From the NCBI RefSeq assembly GCF_001428565.1, contig NZ_LMIA01000007.1:186001-250000 (forward strand): a DNA stretch of 64,000 nt. The letters run 5' to 3'. Positions 26,465-35,606 of the stretch are shown here, piece by piece. Position numbers and translations under genes: made by a program. How positions within the stretch are numbered: the stretch's first letter is position 1; every line of letters begins with the position of its first letter. The notes beneath the pieces were generated by a model. That model did not search any database and had not been told where the DNA came from. It saw only the letters and a program-made list of their open reading frames with translations. Source of the DNA: Nocardioides sp. Root190 (lineage in GTDB: Bacteria > Actinomycetota > Actinomycetes > Propionibacteriales > Nocardioidaceae).

Positions 26465-27607
26465 ATGCACATGAACAAGAAATGGCGCCAGGTCGGTCTC
26501 TACTCCGTGTCGGTGATGGCCACGACCGCGGCCACCCTTCTCCCGCAGGTCCCGGCCACCGCGGCCCCGGACGTCGCGGCCAAGGCGAAGGGCACCAGCC
26601 TCGTCGGCTGCTACGACCGCTCGAGCGGCGAGCTCCGCCTGGTCTCGCGGGGCAACGTCTGGCTGGTCCCGGCCGGTCAGCGCACCTGCGCGACGGGCGA
26701 GCGCCGGATCCGCTGGAGCATGGGCGGGTCGATCGTCGGTCTCCAGGGTGTGAAGGGTGATCGTGGCGCGACGGGCGCCAAGGGCGCGACCGGCGCCGCG
26801 GGTACGAACGGCACTGCCGGCGCTGACGGCGCCACGGGTGCGACGGGTGCCAGCGGTGCGGACGGTGCCGACGGCGCGACGGGCGCCACCGGTGCCACCG
26901 GCGCAAGCGGTCTCGACGGCGCCGACGGTGCCACGGGCGCCACCGGTGCCACCGGCGCGACGGGTGCCAGCGGTCTCGACGGCGCTGATGGCGCGATCGG
27001 CGCGACTGGCCCGGCCGGCCCCACGGGTGCGACCGGCGCGACGGGCGCGACGGGCTCGGACGGCTCCAACGGTTCCGACGGTGCCACCGGCTCGAACGGG
27101 TCCGACGGCTCGGACGGCGCGATCGGCGCCACCGGCGCCACGGGCCCGACGGGTGCGACCGGCGCGACCGGCGCCACGGGTGCGACGGGCGCGGACGGCG
27201 CCGGTGTCGCTCCGGCGTACGGCTCCTTCGCCAACAACAGCGGCGCGCTCGTCGCTGTCGTCCTCGGCGGCACCGACATCGCGCTGCCCGCGGTCGGAGC
27301 CACCTCGGGCGTCACCGCGAACGGCGGCAACACCCAGTTCACGGTCGACACGACCGGCGTCTACGAAGTCTCGTTCCAGGTGCAGTCCACGGTAGGACTG
27401 CTGATGGGCGTGCGCGTCGGGGTCAACGGTGCCCCGAACTCGCTGCTCGACGACTTCGCCGGGGTGTCGACCACCGGTTGGTCGGCGACGGCGACGGTCT
27501 CCCTGGCGGCCGGTGACGTGCTGGACCTCGAGGCCTACGGCCTGCTCGGGGTGCTCACCCTCGACGGTGGCGCGGGAGCCTCGCTCTCCGTCCTCCGGGT
27601 TGGCTGA
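26465..27607 (+). CDS. Secreted collagen-like protein with BclA-like C-terminal domain
   Basis: A 380-residue protein with a signal peptide ending near P-A-T-A-A. Residues 92-247 are about 52 uninterrupted Gly-X-Y triplets (bases 26738-27205), dominated by G-A-T, G-A-D and G-S-D. The last 130 residues form a beta-rich domain ([19 protein letters not shown]), much like the trimerising C1q/TNF-type domain of the BclA spore protein. Such proteins form surface triple helices that are often glycosylated on Thr. ATG 26465 is used, with 26471 equally spaced from GAGGA. The next gene is a glycosyltransferase, a natural partner. Confidence 0.85.
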   Translation: MHMNKKWRQVGLYSVSVMATTAATLLPQVPATAAPDVAAKAKGTSLVGCYDRSSGELRLVSRGNVWLVPAGQRTCATGERRIRWSMGGSIVGLQGVKGDRGATGAKGATGAAGTNGTAGADGATGATGASGADGADGATGATGATGASGLDGADGATGATGATGATGASGLDGADGAIGATGPAGPTGATGATGATGSDGSNGSDGATGSNGSDGSDGAIGATGATGPTGATGATGATGATGADGAGVAPAYGSFANNSGALVAVVLGGTDIALPAVGATSGVTANGGNTQFTVDTTGVYEVSFQVQSTVGLLMGVRVGVNGAPNSLLDDFAGVSTTGWSATATVSLAAGDVLDLEAYGLLGVLTLDGGAGASLSVLRVG

Positions 27608-27637
27608 TCTCAGCCGCGCACCACAGCACGTAGCGTC

Positions 27638-27667
27638 CTGGCGGGGAGGAGCGATCCTCCCCGCCAG
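27638..27667 (+). terminator. Strong hairpin after the collagen-like gene
   Basis: A perfect 13-bp stem (CTGGCGGGGAGGA against TCCTCCCCGCCAG) with loop GCGA. It lies 30 bp after the stop codon and 32 bp before the glycosyltransferase start, so it may attenuate readthrough. Confidence 0.75.
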
Positions 27668-27699
27668 AATGCGTTGACCACCCCGAGGAGAGGACCACC

Positions 27700-28800
27700 G
27701 TGCCCGGCATCGGCCTGATGATGATCGTCAAGGACGAGGCGCACGTGATCCGGCGCTGCCTGGACAGCGTCCGCCCCTTCGTCGACTGGTGGGTCATTGC
27801 CGACACCGGGTCGAGCGACGGCACCCAGGACCTGGTCCGCGAGGCCCTCGCCGGACTGCCGGGCGAGCTCGTTGAGCGCCCCTGGGTGGACTTCGGCCAC
27901 AACCGCCAGGAGGTGCTCGACCTGGCGCGCGCCTCCGCCCACCGCGGCGCCGACGACCATGCGCTGTGGATCGACGCCGACGAGCAGCTCCGCTCGCTGC
28001 CCCGGGAGCGCCCCGACCTGGTGGCATCGGGCTACCACCTCCAGGTGGAGTACGGCGAGACCCGCTACGCCCGGCTGTGCCTGGTCCGGCTCGCCGACGC
28101 CTGGCGCTGGCGCGGCCCGATCCACGAGTACCTCGACCTCCCCGGAGCGAGCCTCGGCTCCCTCGAGGCGCCGACCGTCCTGGTCACCCACGACGGCGCC
28201 CGCTCGAGCGACCCCGACACCTATCGCAAGGACGCCGCGCTGATCGAGCGCGCCCTCGTCGCGGACCCGGACGACCCCCGACTGCAGTTCTACCTGGCCC
28301 AGTCCCTGCGCGACGCCGGCGAGCACGACCGGGCGCTGGCGGCGTACGCCGTCCGGATCGCCAACCCTGCGGGGTGGGACCAGGAGCGGTGGCAGGCGAG
28401 GTTCCAGACCGCGCGCCTGCTGGAGCGCCTCGGTCGTCCGGTCGAGGACGTGCTCGACGCCCATCTGGCGGCGTACCAGCACTGCCCGTGGCGGGCCGAG
28501 CCCCTGGTCGAGGCGGCGCGGATCGAGCGCTCGCGCGAGCGCTACGAGGTGGCGCTCCTCTATGCCAGGACCGCTGCAGCGTTGCCACTGCCCGACGGCA
28601 GGGGACTGTTCGTCGACGCCGCCACCTACTCGTGGCGGGCCTGGGACGAGGTCGCCGTCAGCTGCTACTGGACCGGCCGCTTCGCGGAGGGCCTCGTCGC
28701 CGCCCGACGGGCGGTGGCAGCCCGGCCCGACGACGAGCGGCTGCGCGCGAACGTCACGTGGTGCGAGCAGGGACTGGCAGCCAGCGACGTGGACGGGTGA
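27700..28800 (+). CDS. Family-2 glycosyltransferase with C-terminal TPR-like repeats
   Basis: A 366-residue protein. Residues 1-165 are a GT-A-type glycosyltransferase: M-I-V-K-D-E-A near the start, A-D-T-G-S-S-D-G-T, and W-I-D-A-D-E as the metal-binding D-x-D. Residues about 185-360 are helical repeats (F-Y-L-A-Q-S-L-R-D-A-G-E; A-R-T-A-A-A-L-P) of the tetratricopeptide kind. Enzymes with this layout add a sugar to proteins or lipids in the cytoplasm. It follows the collagen-like gene on the same strand, so it may glycosylate that protein's Thr residues; this is inference. The start is GTG 27700. Confidence 0.83.
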   Translation: MPGIGLMMIVKDEAHVIRRCLDSVRPFVDWWVIADTGSSDGTQDLVREALAGLPGELVERPWVDFGHNRQEVLDLARASAHRGADDHALWIDADEQLRSLPRERPDLVASGYHLQVEYGETRYARLCLVRLADAWRWRGPIHEYLDLPGASLGSLEAPTVLVTHDGARSSDPDTYRKDAALIERALVADPDDPRLQFYLAQSLRDAGEHDRALAAYAVRIANPAGWDQERWQARFQTARLLERLGRPVEDVLDAHLAAYQHCPWRAEPLVEAARIERSRERYEVALLYARTAAALPLPDGRGLFVDAATYSWRAWDEVAVSCYWTGRFAEGLVAARRAVAARPDDERLRANVTWCEQGLAASDVDG

Positions 28801-28834
28801 CGACGGTCACCGGCTCGACGGGTAGCCTCCGCTC

Positions 28835-29527
28835 GTGCCCCAGATCGTCGTCCTCACCGGTGCCGGCATCTCCGCCGAGAGCGGGGTGCCGACCTTCCGG
28901 GACGCCGACGGCCTCTGGGAGGGCCACCACGTCGAGGACGTCGCGACGCCCGAAGGCTTCGCGCGGGACCGGTCGATGGTGCAGCGCTTCTACGACGAGC
29001 GCCGCGCCGCCCTGCTGAACGTCGAGCCCAACCCGGCCCACCTGGCCCTGGCCGAGCTCGAGCAGACCATGGGCGAGGCCCTGCTGATCGTCACCCAGAA
29101 CATCGACGACCTGCACGAACGGGCCGGCTCCCGCAACGTGATCCACATGCACGGCGAGCTGCTCAAGGCGTTGTGCCAGTCGTGCGGCAGCGCATCCACT
29201 TGGGACTCGACCCTCCTCGATGAGCCGGCCTGCCCGCTCTGCGGTGTGCACGAGCTGCGTCCGGACGTGGTCTGGTTCGGAGAGGTGCCCTACGAGATGG
29301 ACCGCATCACCGACGCCCTCGCCGATGCCACCCACTTCGTGTCGATCGGAACGTCGGGCGCCGTCTATCCCGCCGCCGGGTTCGTGCAGCACGCCCGTCG
29401 CCACGGCGCACGCACCTTGGAGCTCAACCTCGATCCGAGCGAGGGCTCGCACTTCTTCCACGAGTCGCGCCAGGGCCGCGCCGGTGACCTCGTGCCTGTG
29501 TGGACCCGCGAGATGCTCTGGCACTGA
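28835..29527 (+). CDS. cobB: NAD-dependent protein deacylase (sirtuin, CobB class)
   Basis: A 230-residue sirtuin. GAGIS (9-13) and T-Q-N-I-D-D-L-H near 88 bind NAD, and His106 is the catalytic base. The zinc is held by Cys114, 117, 133 and 136. Y53-x-x-R56 matches the Tyr/Arg pair that favours succinyl- and malonyl-lysine in class III sirtuins, so acidic acyl groups are likely substrates. The start is GTG 28835, 32 bp after the glycosyltransferase gene. It is convergent with the TetR gene across a long inverted repeat. Confidence 0.92.
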   Translation: MPQIVVLTGAGISAESGVPTFRDADGLWEGHHVEDVATPEGFARDRSMVQRFYDERRAALLNVEPNPAHLALAELEQTMGEALLIVTQNIDDLHERAGSRNVIHMHGELLKALCQSCGSASTWDSTLLDEPACPLCGVHELRPDVVWFGEVPYEMDRITDALADATHFVSIGTSGAVYPAAGFVQHARRHGARTLELNLDPSEGSHFFHESRQGRAGDLVPVWTREMLWH

Positions 29528-29571
29528 GCGGGTACGCCGGTCTGGTTGCCGGGTCGGTCGCCGGGGCTCCG

Positions 29572-29683
29572 CTGCAACACGCCGTCCACCCGACTACTCG
29601 GCCGTTGCCGTCGCAAATGCCGTGCTGGGACGGCGTGTTGCAGACGACAAGTGCCCGGTAGTCGGGTGGACGGCGTGTCACAG
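29572..29683. repeat. Long inverted-repeat element between convergent genes
   Basis: Arm A (29572-29596) pairs with arm C (29659-29683) over 25 bp with two mismatches. The first 16 bases of arm A (CTGCAACACGCCGTCC) also pair perfectly with arm B (29628-29643). The two pairings are mutually exclusive. No coding potential was recognised. It lies between cobB and the tetR gene and may serve as a terminator. Confidence 0.7.
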
Positions 29684-29732
29684 CGCCGCCCGGCCGTGCA
29701 GCCCGCCGGCCCGCAGTCGCCGCGTACGACGC

Positions 29733-30494
29733 TCAGCGCCGCGCCAGCTCCTCGTCGAGGATCCCGGTGAGACGTTGGCGCTCGGCCTCGAGCCCGAGCG
29801 GGCCGATCCAGTCGAGCAGCGTGGCCCGGAAGAGCTGGCCGGACTCGATCACGCGCGGGTCGCAGTGGCCGGTCGACTCGAGGGTCACGACGCCGTACAG
29901 GGCGGACCAGGAGCGCATGTAGATCCACATCAGTCCGCGGTCCTCGTGGGCGATGCGCTCGGCCTTGGCGGGGATCAGTGGATCGAGGCAGGCTTCGCGG
30001 ATGACCGGGTCGAGCTCGTCGAGGGTCGGGAAGGGGAACCGGTAACGGTCCCAGACCTCCCAGAGCAGGTCGGTGAAGTAGTGGCCCGACGTCGAGACGG
30101 TGAGCAGCTCACGGCGCTCGGTGTCCTCCTCGGCGATCGGGTTCGCGAAGACGAGGGCGAAGCGACGCGGCTTGGACACCGCCCACTGGCGGAACCGGAC
30201 GCAGGCCACCACGAGTCGTGCGGCCGGGTCGTCCTCGGCGAACCGTTCGGCCGCCTCGGCCCACTCGGCGGTGGCCTCGCGGTCGAGCTCGAAGGCCACC
30301 AGGTCGACGAGCTGCTGGTAGTTGGCGACGTAGCGGTAGAGCGCCGGCGCGGTCATCCCCATCCGGGCCGCGACGGCGCGCAGGGACAGGTCGGCGCCCT
30401 CGTCGAGCAGCGCAGCGGCGACGGCCACGATCTCGTCGTACGTCGCCTCGCGCTGTCGTTCGCGTCGGGTGACGGGGACGCGGAGCTGGGCCAC
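29733..30494 (-). CDS. TetR-family repressor
   Basis: A 253-residue regulator. The N-terminal helix-turn-helix (about residues 20-62) reads E-I-V-A-V-A...S-L-R-A-V-A-A-R-M-G-M-T-A-P-A-L-Y-R-Y-V, the TetR signature. The C-terminal ligand domain belongs to a TetR group I cannot narrow further. It is divergent from an MMPL transporter gene, with a palindrome in the gap, so it most likely represses that exporter and itself. The start is GTG 30494. Confidence 0.9.
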   Translation of the reverse strand: MAQLRVPVTRRERQREATYDEIVAVAAALLDEGADLSLRAVAARMGMTAPALYRYVANYQQLVDLVAFELDREATAEWAEAAERFAEDDPAARLVVACVRFRQWAVSKPRRFALVFANPIAEEDTERRELLTVSTSGHYFTDLLWEVWDRYRFPFPTLDELDPVIREACLDPLIPAKAERIAHEDRGLMWIYMRSWSALYGVVTLESTGHCDPRVIESGQLFRATLLDWIGPLGLEAERQRLTGILDEELARR

Positions 30495-30525
30495 GGGACT
30501 CCTCGAGATGACATGCGGTGAACAC

Positions 30526-30569
30526 TTGACGAGGAAAGTTTACACCGTTTACCGTTAATGGTGTTAACG
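30526..30569 (+). promoter_or_regulatory. MMPL promoter with TetR operator
   Basis: TTGACG (30526-30531), 18 bp, TACCGT (30550-30555). Over the -10 lie GTTTACACC/GGTGTTAAC (30538-30546, 30560-30568) and CGTTAA-N5-TTAACG (30553-30569). These are inverted repeats of the kind bound by the divergent TetR regulator. Confidence 0.6.
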
Positions 30570-30610
30570 AAACTGATGGAGTTTCACCCCCGCCTCCCGG
30601 AGGAGTCACC

Positions 30611-32770
30611 ATGATCGAGCGATGGGGCGCACTGGTCGTGCGCCGCGCAGTCGCAGTGCTGCTGGTCGGCCTCGGCATCCTCGCGGCTGCCGCGATGGCC
30701 GGCATCGGCCTGGAGGACAAGCTCGGCGCCGGTGGCTTCGACGACCCGGGCACGGACTCGGCGCGGGAGCTGGTGGTCGAGCGGGAGACCTTCGGCAACC
30801 GCTCGATCGACGCCATCGTGATCTTCTCCAGCGACGACCGGGCGGCCTCCGCGCCGGAGTTCCAGGCCGAGGTCGACCGCGCGCTGGCCTCGGTCCCCGA
30901 CGGCATCGTCGTGTCGTCCTCGACCTGGTACGACACCCAGGACCCCTCGATGCTCAGCAAGGACGGCCGGGCGACCGCCGTCTACGTGTCGCTGGTCGGC
31001 GAGACCCAGAACGACTTCAGCGACTCCTTCGAGGCCTTCCGGCCGGTGATCGAGGAGAGCTCGCTCGACACCGAGTTCGCGGGCGCCTACGCCGTGTACA
31101 CCGACGTCAACGAGGAGACGAAGTCCGACCTGCTGCGGGCCGAGATCGTCTCGCTGCCGATCGTGCTGATCCTGTCGCTGATCATCTTCCGCAGCGTGGT
31201 GGCGGCCCTGATGCCGGTCCTGGTCGGTCTCGCCGCCGTGCTCGGCGCCCGGGCCACCGTCGCCGGGCTCAACGAGATCGTCGAGGTGTCGATCTTCGCC
31301 CCCAACATCATCACGCTGCTCGGCCTGGGGCTGGCGATCGACTACGCCCTCTTCGTCGTGTCCCGCTTCCGCGAGGAGATCGCGCGCACTCCGGACGACA
31401 CCAGCCGGGCGCTGGTCCGCACGATGGCGACCGCGGGTCGGACCGTGGCCTTCTCGGCCCTCACCGTCGCTGCGGCGATGAGCTCCCTCCTCGTCTTCCC
31501 GCAGACCTTCCTCAAGTCGATCGGGTACGGCGGCATCGCGGCCGTGCTGATCGCGATGCTCGCGGCGCTGACCGTCCTGCCCGCCACGCTGGCACTGCTG
31601 GGCACCCGGATCGACGCGCTGCGGATCCCGTTCCTGCAGCGGCCCACGCCGATCGAGAGCGACCACGGCGCCTGGGCCCGGCTGGCCCGGGCCGTGATGC
31701 GCCGCCCCGTCGTCGTCGCGGCGGCCGTGGTCGCCCTGCTGCTGCTCGTGGCCTCGCCGTTCCTCGGCGTGAAGTGGGGCAGCGTCGACTACCGCGTGCT
31801 CCCGGCCGACACCGACTCGCACATGGCCTCCGAACGCCTCAACACCGACTTCGGCCCGGAGCGCTCGAGTGCCAACGTGATGGTCACCGGCAGCGACGAG
31901 GCCGGCGTGGCGTCGTACGTCCGGGGCGTCGAGGGCGTCGACGGGGTCGTCGACGTCCAGACGGTCGCGAACGAGGGCGACGCGACGTTGCTGCGGGTCT
32001 CGTGGGAGGGCAACAGCCAGAGCGAGGCCTCCCAGGAGGTCCTGCACGACCTGCGCGACGTCGCGAGCCCGGACGGCGCGGACGCACTCGTCGGCGGTCT
32101 CACCGCCGAGACCGTCGACCTCGCCGAGTCGATCGGTGACCACCTGCCCCTGATGGGCCTGATCGTGATCAGCGTGATGCTGGTGCTGCTGTTCCTCGCC
32201 TTCGGCTCGGTGGTGCTGCCGTTCAAGGCCGTGGCGATGAACGCGCTGTCGATCACGGCATCCTTCGGTGTGGTGACCTGGATCTTCAGCGACGGCCACC
32301 TCGCCGACCTGCTCGGCTTCACCCCGCAGGGATTCCTGGACCTCACCAACCCGATCGTGATGCTGGCCGTCCTGTTCGGGCTCTCGATGGACTACGAGGT
32401 CTTCCTGCTCTCCCGGGTGCGCGAGCAGTGGGACGCGACCGGTGACAACGACCTCGCGGTCGAGACGGGCGTGCAGAAGACGGGCCGGATCATCACCAGC
32501 GCCGCGTTGCTGCTGGCCGTGGTCATCGGTGCCTTCAGCCTGAGCGGGGTGGTGTTCATGAAGATGATGGGCATCGGGATGCTCGTCGCAATCCTGGTGG
32601 ACGCGACCATCGTCCGGGCGCTGCTGGTCCCGGCGACGATGAAGCTCCTCGGTCGCTGGAACTGGTGGGCGCCGGCTCCGCTCGCCCGCTGGTGGGATCG
32701 CCACGGCTTCCGGGAGGAGTACGACGCCCCGGAGCCCGCCGAGGGGGACAGGGTCACGACCCCGGTCTGA
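30611..32770 (+). CDS. MMPL/RND-family membrane transporter
   Basis: A 719-residue inner-membrane protein of the MMPL family. One transmembrane helix at the N-terminus is followed by an external loop, then helices (about 185-360) containing G-L-G-L-A-I-D-Y-A-L-F-V-V-S-R-F-R-E-E. The pattern repeats in the second half, with G-L-S-M-D-Y-E-V-F-L-L-S-R-V-R-E. The G-x-x-x-D-Y motif in each half is the proton-relay signature. Members export lipids or drugs. It has a GGAGGAG site five bases before ATG and is controlled by the divergent TetR. Confidence 0.9.
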   Translation: MIERWGALVVRRAVAVLLVGLGILAAAAMAGIGLEDKLGAGGFDDPGTDSARELVVERETFGNRSIDAIVIFSSDDRAASAPEFQAEVDRALASVPDGIVVSSSTWYDTQDPSMLSKDGRATAVYVSLVGETQNDFSDSFEAFRPVIEESSLDTEFAGAYAVYTDVNEETKSDLLRAEIVSLPIVLILSLIIFRSVVAALMPVLVGLAAVLGARATVAGLNEIVEVSIFAPNIITLLGLGLAIDYALFVVSRFREEIARTPDDTSRALVRTMATAGRTVAFSALTVAAAMSSLLVFPQTFLKSIGYGGIAAVLIAMLAALTVLPATLALLGTRIDALRIPFLQRPTPIESDHGAWARLARAVMRRPVVVAAAVVALLLLVASPFLGVKWGSVDYRVLPADTDSHMASERLNTDFGPERSSANVMVTGSDEAGVASYVRGVEGVDGVVDVQTVANEGDATLLRVSWEGNSQSEASQEVLHDLRDVASPDGADALVGGLTAETVDLAESIGDHLPLMGLIVISVMLVLLFLAFGSVVLPFKAVAMNALSITASFGVVTWIFSDGHLADLLGFTPQGFLDLTNPIVMLAVLFGLSMDYEVFLLSRVREQWDATGDNDLAVETGVQKTGRIITSAALLLAVVIGAFSLSGVVFMKMMGIGMLVAILVDATIVRALLVPATMKLLGRWNWWAPAPLARWWDRHGFREEYDAPEPAEGDRVTTPV

Positions 32771-32827
32771 GGCGGCGACTTGCCGGAAAACCCACGGGTT
32801 GCCGATCGATCTCGCCATACTGCAGAG

Positions 32828-33466
32828 GTGAGCCGTGTGATTCGAGTCGGCGCGATCGACAACCATCCGATCGTCCTGGCCGGTGTGGGTGCCGCCCTGG
32901 CACAGTCGGCGACCGACCTCGCCCTCGTGGCGATCGCCGAGTCGCTCGACGACCTGCTGGCCGCAGCACCCGACGGGGTCGACGCGGTCCTGCTCGACGT
33001 GCACATGCCCGGCCAGCCGCCCGTCGAGGAGACGGTGGCCCGCCTGGTGGCGCTGGGCGTCGTCGTCCTGCTCTTCACCGCCGAGGACCGCCCCGTCCCG
33101 GTGCGTCGCGGTGTCGCTGCCGGCGCGGCGGGACTGGTGCTCAAGGTGGACCCGGTCGACACGATCGCGCAGGCGATCCGGGACGCCGTCAACGGCGACC
33201 TGGCCTGCTCGGGACAGCTCGCGGCGGCGTTGCTCACCGACGACACGATCGGCGCGCGCCTCTCACACCGGCAGATCGAGATCCTGCAGTCCGTCAGCAC
33301 CGGCCTGCCGTACCGGCTCGTCGCCCGCCAGCTCGGCATCAGCGAGGTCACGGTCCGCGAGCACCTGGCCCGCGCGGCCCGTTCCTACCGCGACGACGGT
33401 GTGGACATCGGCAACGTGCACGGGTTGATCAGCCGGGCACGTGCCGACGGCCACCTCGACGAATGA
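32828..33466 (+). CDS. NarL-family response regulator
   Basis: A 212-residue response regulator. The receiver domain has the acidic Asp in A-I-D-N-H-P, the phosphoacceptor Asp57 in L-L-D-V-H-M-P and the conserved Lys in L-V-L-K near 106. The C-terminal helix-turn-helix (about 150-210) has L-S-H-R-Q-I-E-I-L and V-A-R-Q-L-G-I-S-E-V-T-V. GTG 32828 is used; GTG 32837 is possible. Its 3' end overlaps the convergent sensor kinase gene by 38 bp, and the two probably form a pair. Confidence 0.87.
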   Translation: MSRVIRVGAIDNHPIVLAGVGAALAQSATDLALVAIAESLDDLLAAAPDGVDAVLLDVHMPGQPPVEETVARLVALGVVVLLFTAEDRPVPVRRGVAAGAAGLVLKVDPVDTIAQAIRDAVNGDLACSGQLAAALLTDDTIGARLSHRQIEILQSVSTGLPYRLVARQLGISEVTVREHLARAARSYRDDGVDIGNVHGLISRARADGHLDE

Positions 33467-35606
33467 GGGTGGCCAGGTCCGTCGGGCCGGTCAGGATCGA
33501 GGCGTCCTCGTCGCCTTCGACCTTCCACGCGACGGGTAGTGCGCGCTTGATCAGCGCCGTCTGATCCTCGGTCAGGCCGGGGACGACGACCAGCGTCGCC
33601 TCCTCGATGTTGGCCGACAGCGTGACCTGGGCCGGACTGTGGAACCGCAGGGTCCCGATGCTGGTGGCCAGCGTCCGGCTCGCGCTCGGGGGATCCGGGA
33701 GGATGGTCACGACCCGCGTGCCGACGCGCCGCAGCTCGTCCAGCTCGGCCCGCAACGGCGCGTGGTTCGGACCCGGCAGGTAGAGACAGTCGCGCACCGC
33801 GAGGGCGAGCTCCCGCGGCGCGTGGTCCCTGGCCCCGCCCGGCTCGCTCGCTGCGCGGAGTGCGGCGACGACCGGCTCGAGGGTCGCGGCCAGGGAGTCC
33901 TCGAGGGTCTTCGTGCGAGCCGAGTCCTGTGTGCCGACCGGCTCCGACATGACACTCCCGGCCCGTCGGCAGACCGACACGATCACGGCGACGAAGAGTG
34001 CCGTCGCCGGCTGGGAGAGCAGCAGGTGCGGGAGGTCGCTCCCCGCGATGCCGAGGTCACGGGCCGCGACCAGGATCACCACCGCGTTGGGGACGAGCAC
34101 CGCCAGCACGGCTCGCACGGACACCACCCAGGCGATGGCCAGCGCCGGGAGCGCGCTGAACTCGATCAGCCACGACTCCACGCCACCGATCCCTTCGCGG
34201 GACAGGGTCGGCAGCGCGAACCACAGCACCACCGCGGGCACGGCGGCGATCGCGCCGAGCAGGAGCGGCGGCATCGGGCCACGGCTCATCGCCATCGTGA
34301 CGGCCAGGACGAGGACGGTGATCGCTGCGGCCCCCGCGTAGGACGCCGGTTGGGGTGCGTCCAGGCCGATCAGCACGGCGGTGCCGAGGTACCCGACCGC
34401 CAGCACGCCGCAGGCCTGGCGGGCGATCCGACCCGGGACGAGGACGGCCGCCCGGATGAGTCGGTCGTGGTCCGGAGCGATCCCCAGGACCCGGGCCGCC
34501 CATCGCGCGCGCCACACCAGGGAGACGACGGTCCCGTTGCCGGGAGCGGCACCGATGCGGGCGGTCGCGCCGACGGCCTCGACCCGGCCCATGATGGCGA
34601 CCCGCATGCCGACCCCGGGGGTGCCGTTGAAGCCCTTGCCCGGGTCCTCGATGGTGATGCGCAGGCCCGTCGGGCGTCGTACGACGCTCACGGTGGCACG
34701 TCGCTGACCGCTGTGCCGTGCGACATTGCGCAGTGCCTCAGCGGTCGCTCCCACCAGGGCATCGAGCACGGCGTCGGGCACCGGGGTGCGGGGACCGCTG
34801 ACGACCACCTCCAGGTCGAGGTCCTCCCGGACTCCGACGGCGCGGATCGAGCCGACGATGTCGGTGGTGTCGTCGGTGGCGTCCGGTCCCGTGATCCGCG
34901 CCAGCGCCGCCTTCGCGGCAGTGCGCGTCTGTGGTGCGTCGGGGATGCTGTCCATCGACAGCAGGGTCGGGATGAGCTCGTCGTGCAGGAAGGCGGTGCT
35001 CGTCACCTCGGCCGCGGACATCTGTTCGTCGCGAGCCGCACGCTGACCGGCGATCACGGTCTCGGCCCGCGCAGAGGCCCGTCGCATCTGGGTCACCAGG
35101 AACAGCGCCCCGAACGCCGTACCCGTCGCGAACACCGCTTCCTGGACGCCGAAGCGCAGGCCCTCGAGGTCGCCGGTCGTCCAGCGCAGCGCGACGTGGA
35201 GTGCCGCCAGCGCGAGGATGGGTACGACGGCCTGCCGTCGTCGGACGGCAATCACCAGCAGCATCGGCTCGATCAGGTGCACCACCGGTGAGTCCGCGGC
35301 GCCGGCGAGGGGCACCTCGGAGCGGGGACTGAGCGCCCCGGCGACGAGTGCCAGGGTGCAGAGCACGACGTCGAAGCCGCTGGGCGTGCCAGCCAGGCAG
35401 CGGATCGCCACCGCGGCGGTGCAGATCACGACGATCGCGCCGAACCCGACCGCGACCTCTTCGGTGGCGCCCGTCGTGACGAACTGGAAGGCGAAGTCCA
35501 CCGTCCTGGCCAGGAGGAGGATCCCGATGGCCAGCCGCAGGCCACGCTCGACGGAGACGCCGAAGGGTCGCGTCGCCGGTCGGTCGTGACGAGCTCGGGC
35601 CCCCAT
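33429..35606 (-). CDS. Membrane sensor histidine kinase of unusual architecture
   Basis: A 725-residue protein. About five hydrophobic segments (20-170) are followed by a short coil and F-L-H208-D-E-L-I-P, a DesK/NreB-like phosphoacceptor site. Next come the ATP domain with E-A-L-R-N294-V-A-R-H, D-P-G-K-G-F-N (321-327) and G-N-G-T near 357. Odd for this class, a second membrane block of about five segments (390-545) and an extra cytoplasmic domain of about 160 residues follow the ATPase. The H-D-E-L replaces the usual H-D-x-V/L-x-x-x-L. ATG 35606 is chosen; GTG 35615 is possible. The partner is probably the convergent response regulator. Confidence 0.82.
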   Translation of the reverse strand: MGARARHDRPATRPFGVSVERGLRLAIGILLLARTVDFAFQFVTTGATEEVAVGFGAIVVICTAAVAIRCLAGTPSGFDVVLCTLALVAGALSPRSEVPLAGAADSPVVHLIEPMLLVIAVRRRQAVVPILALAALHVALRWTTGDLEGLRFGVQEAVFATGTAFGALFLVTQMRRASARAETVIAGQRAARDEQMSAAEVTSTAFLHDELIPTLLSMDSIPDAPQTRTAAKAALARITGPDATDDTTDIVGSIRAVGVREDLDLEVVVSGPRTPVPDAVLDALVGATAEALRNVARHSGQRRATVSVVRRPTGLRITIEDPGKGFNGTPGVGMRVAIMGRVEAVGATARIGAAPGNGTVVSLVWRARWAARVLGIAPDHDRLIRAAVLVPGRIARQACGVLAVGYLGTAVLIGLDAPQPASYAGAAAITVLVLAVTMAMSRGPMPPLLLGAIAAVPAVVLWFALPTLSREGIGGVESWLIEFSALPALAIAWVVSVRAVLAVLVPNAVVILVAARDLGIAGSDLPHLLLSQPATALFVAVIVSVCRRAGSVMSEPVGTQDSARTKTLEDSLAATLEPVVAALRAASEPGGARDHAPRELALAVRDCLYLPGPNHAPLRAELDELRRVGTRVVTILPDPPSASRTLATSIGTLRFHSPAQVTLSANIEEATLVVVPGLTEDQTALIKRALPVAWKVEGDEDASILTGPTDLATLIRRGGRRHVPG

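Noticed and set aside
30584..33004. Minus-strand open frame opposite the MMPL transporter gene
   Set aside because: Shadow composition rich in His, Asp and Arg; it also covers the response regulator start.
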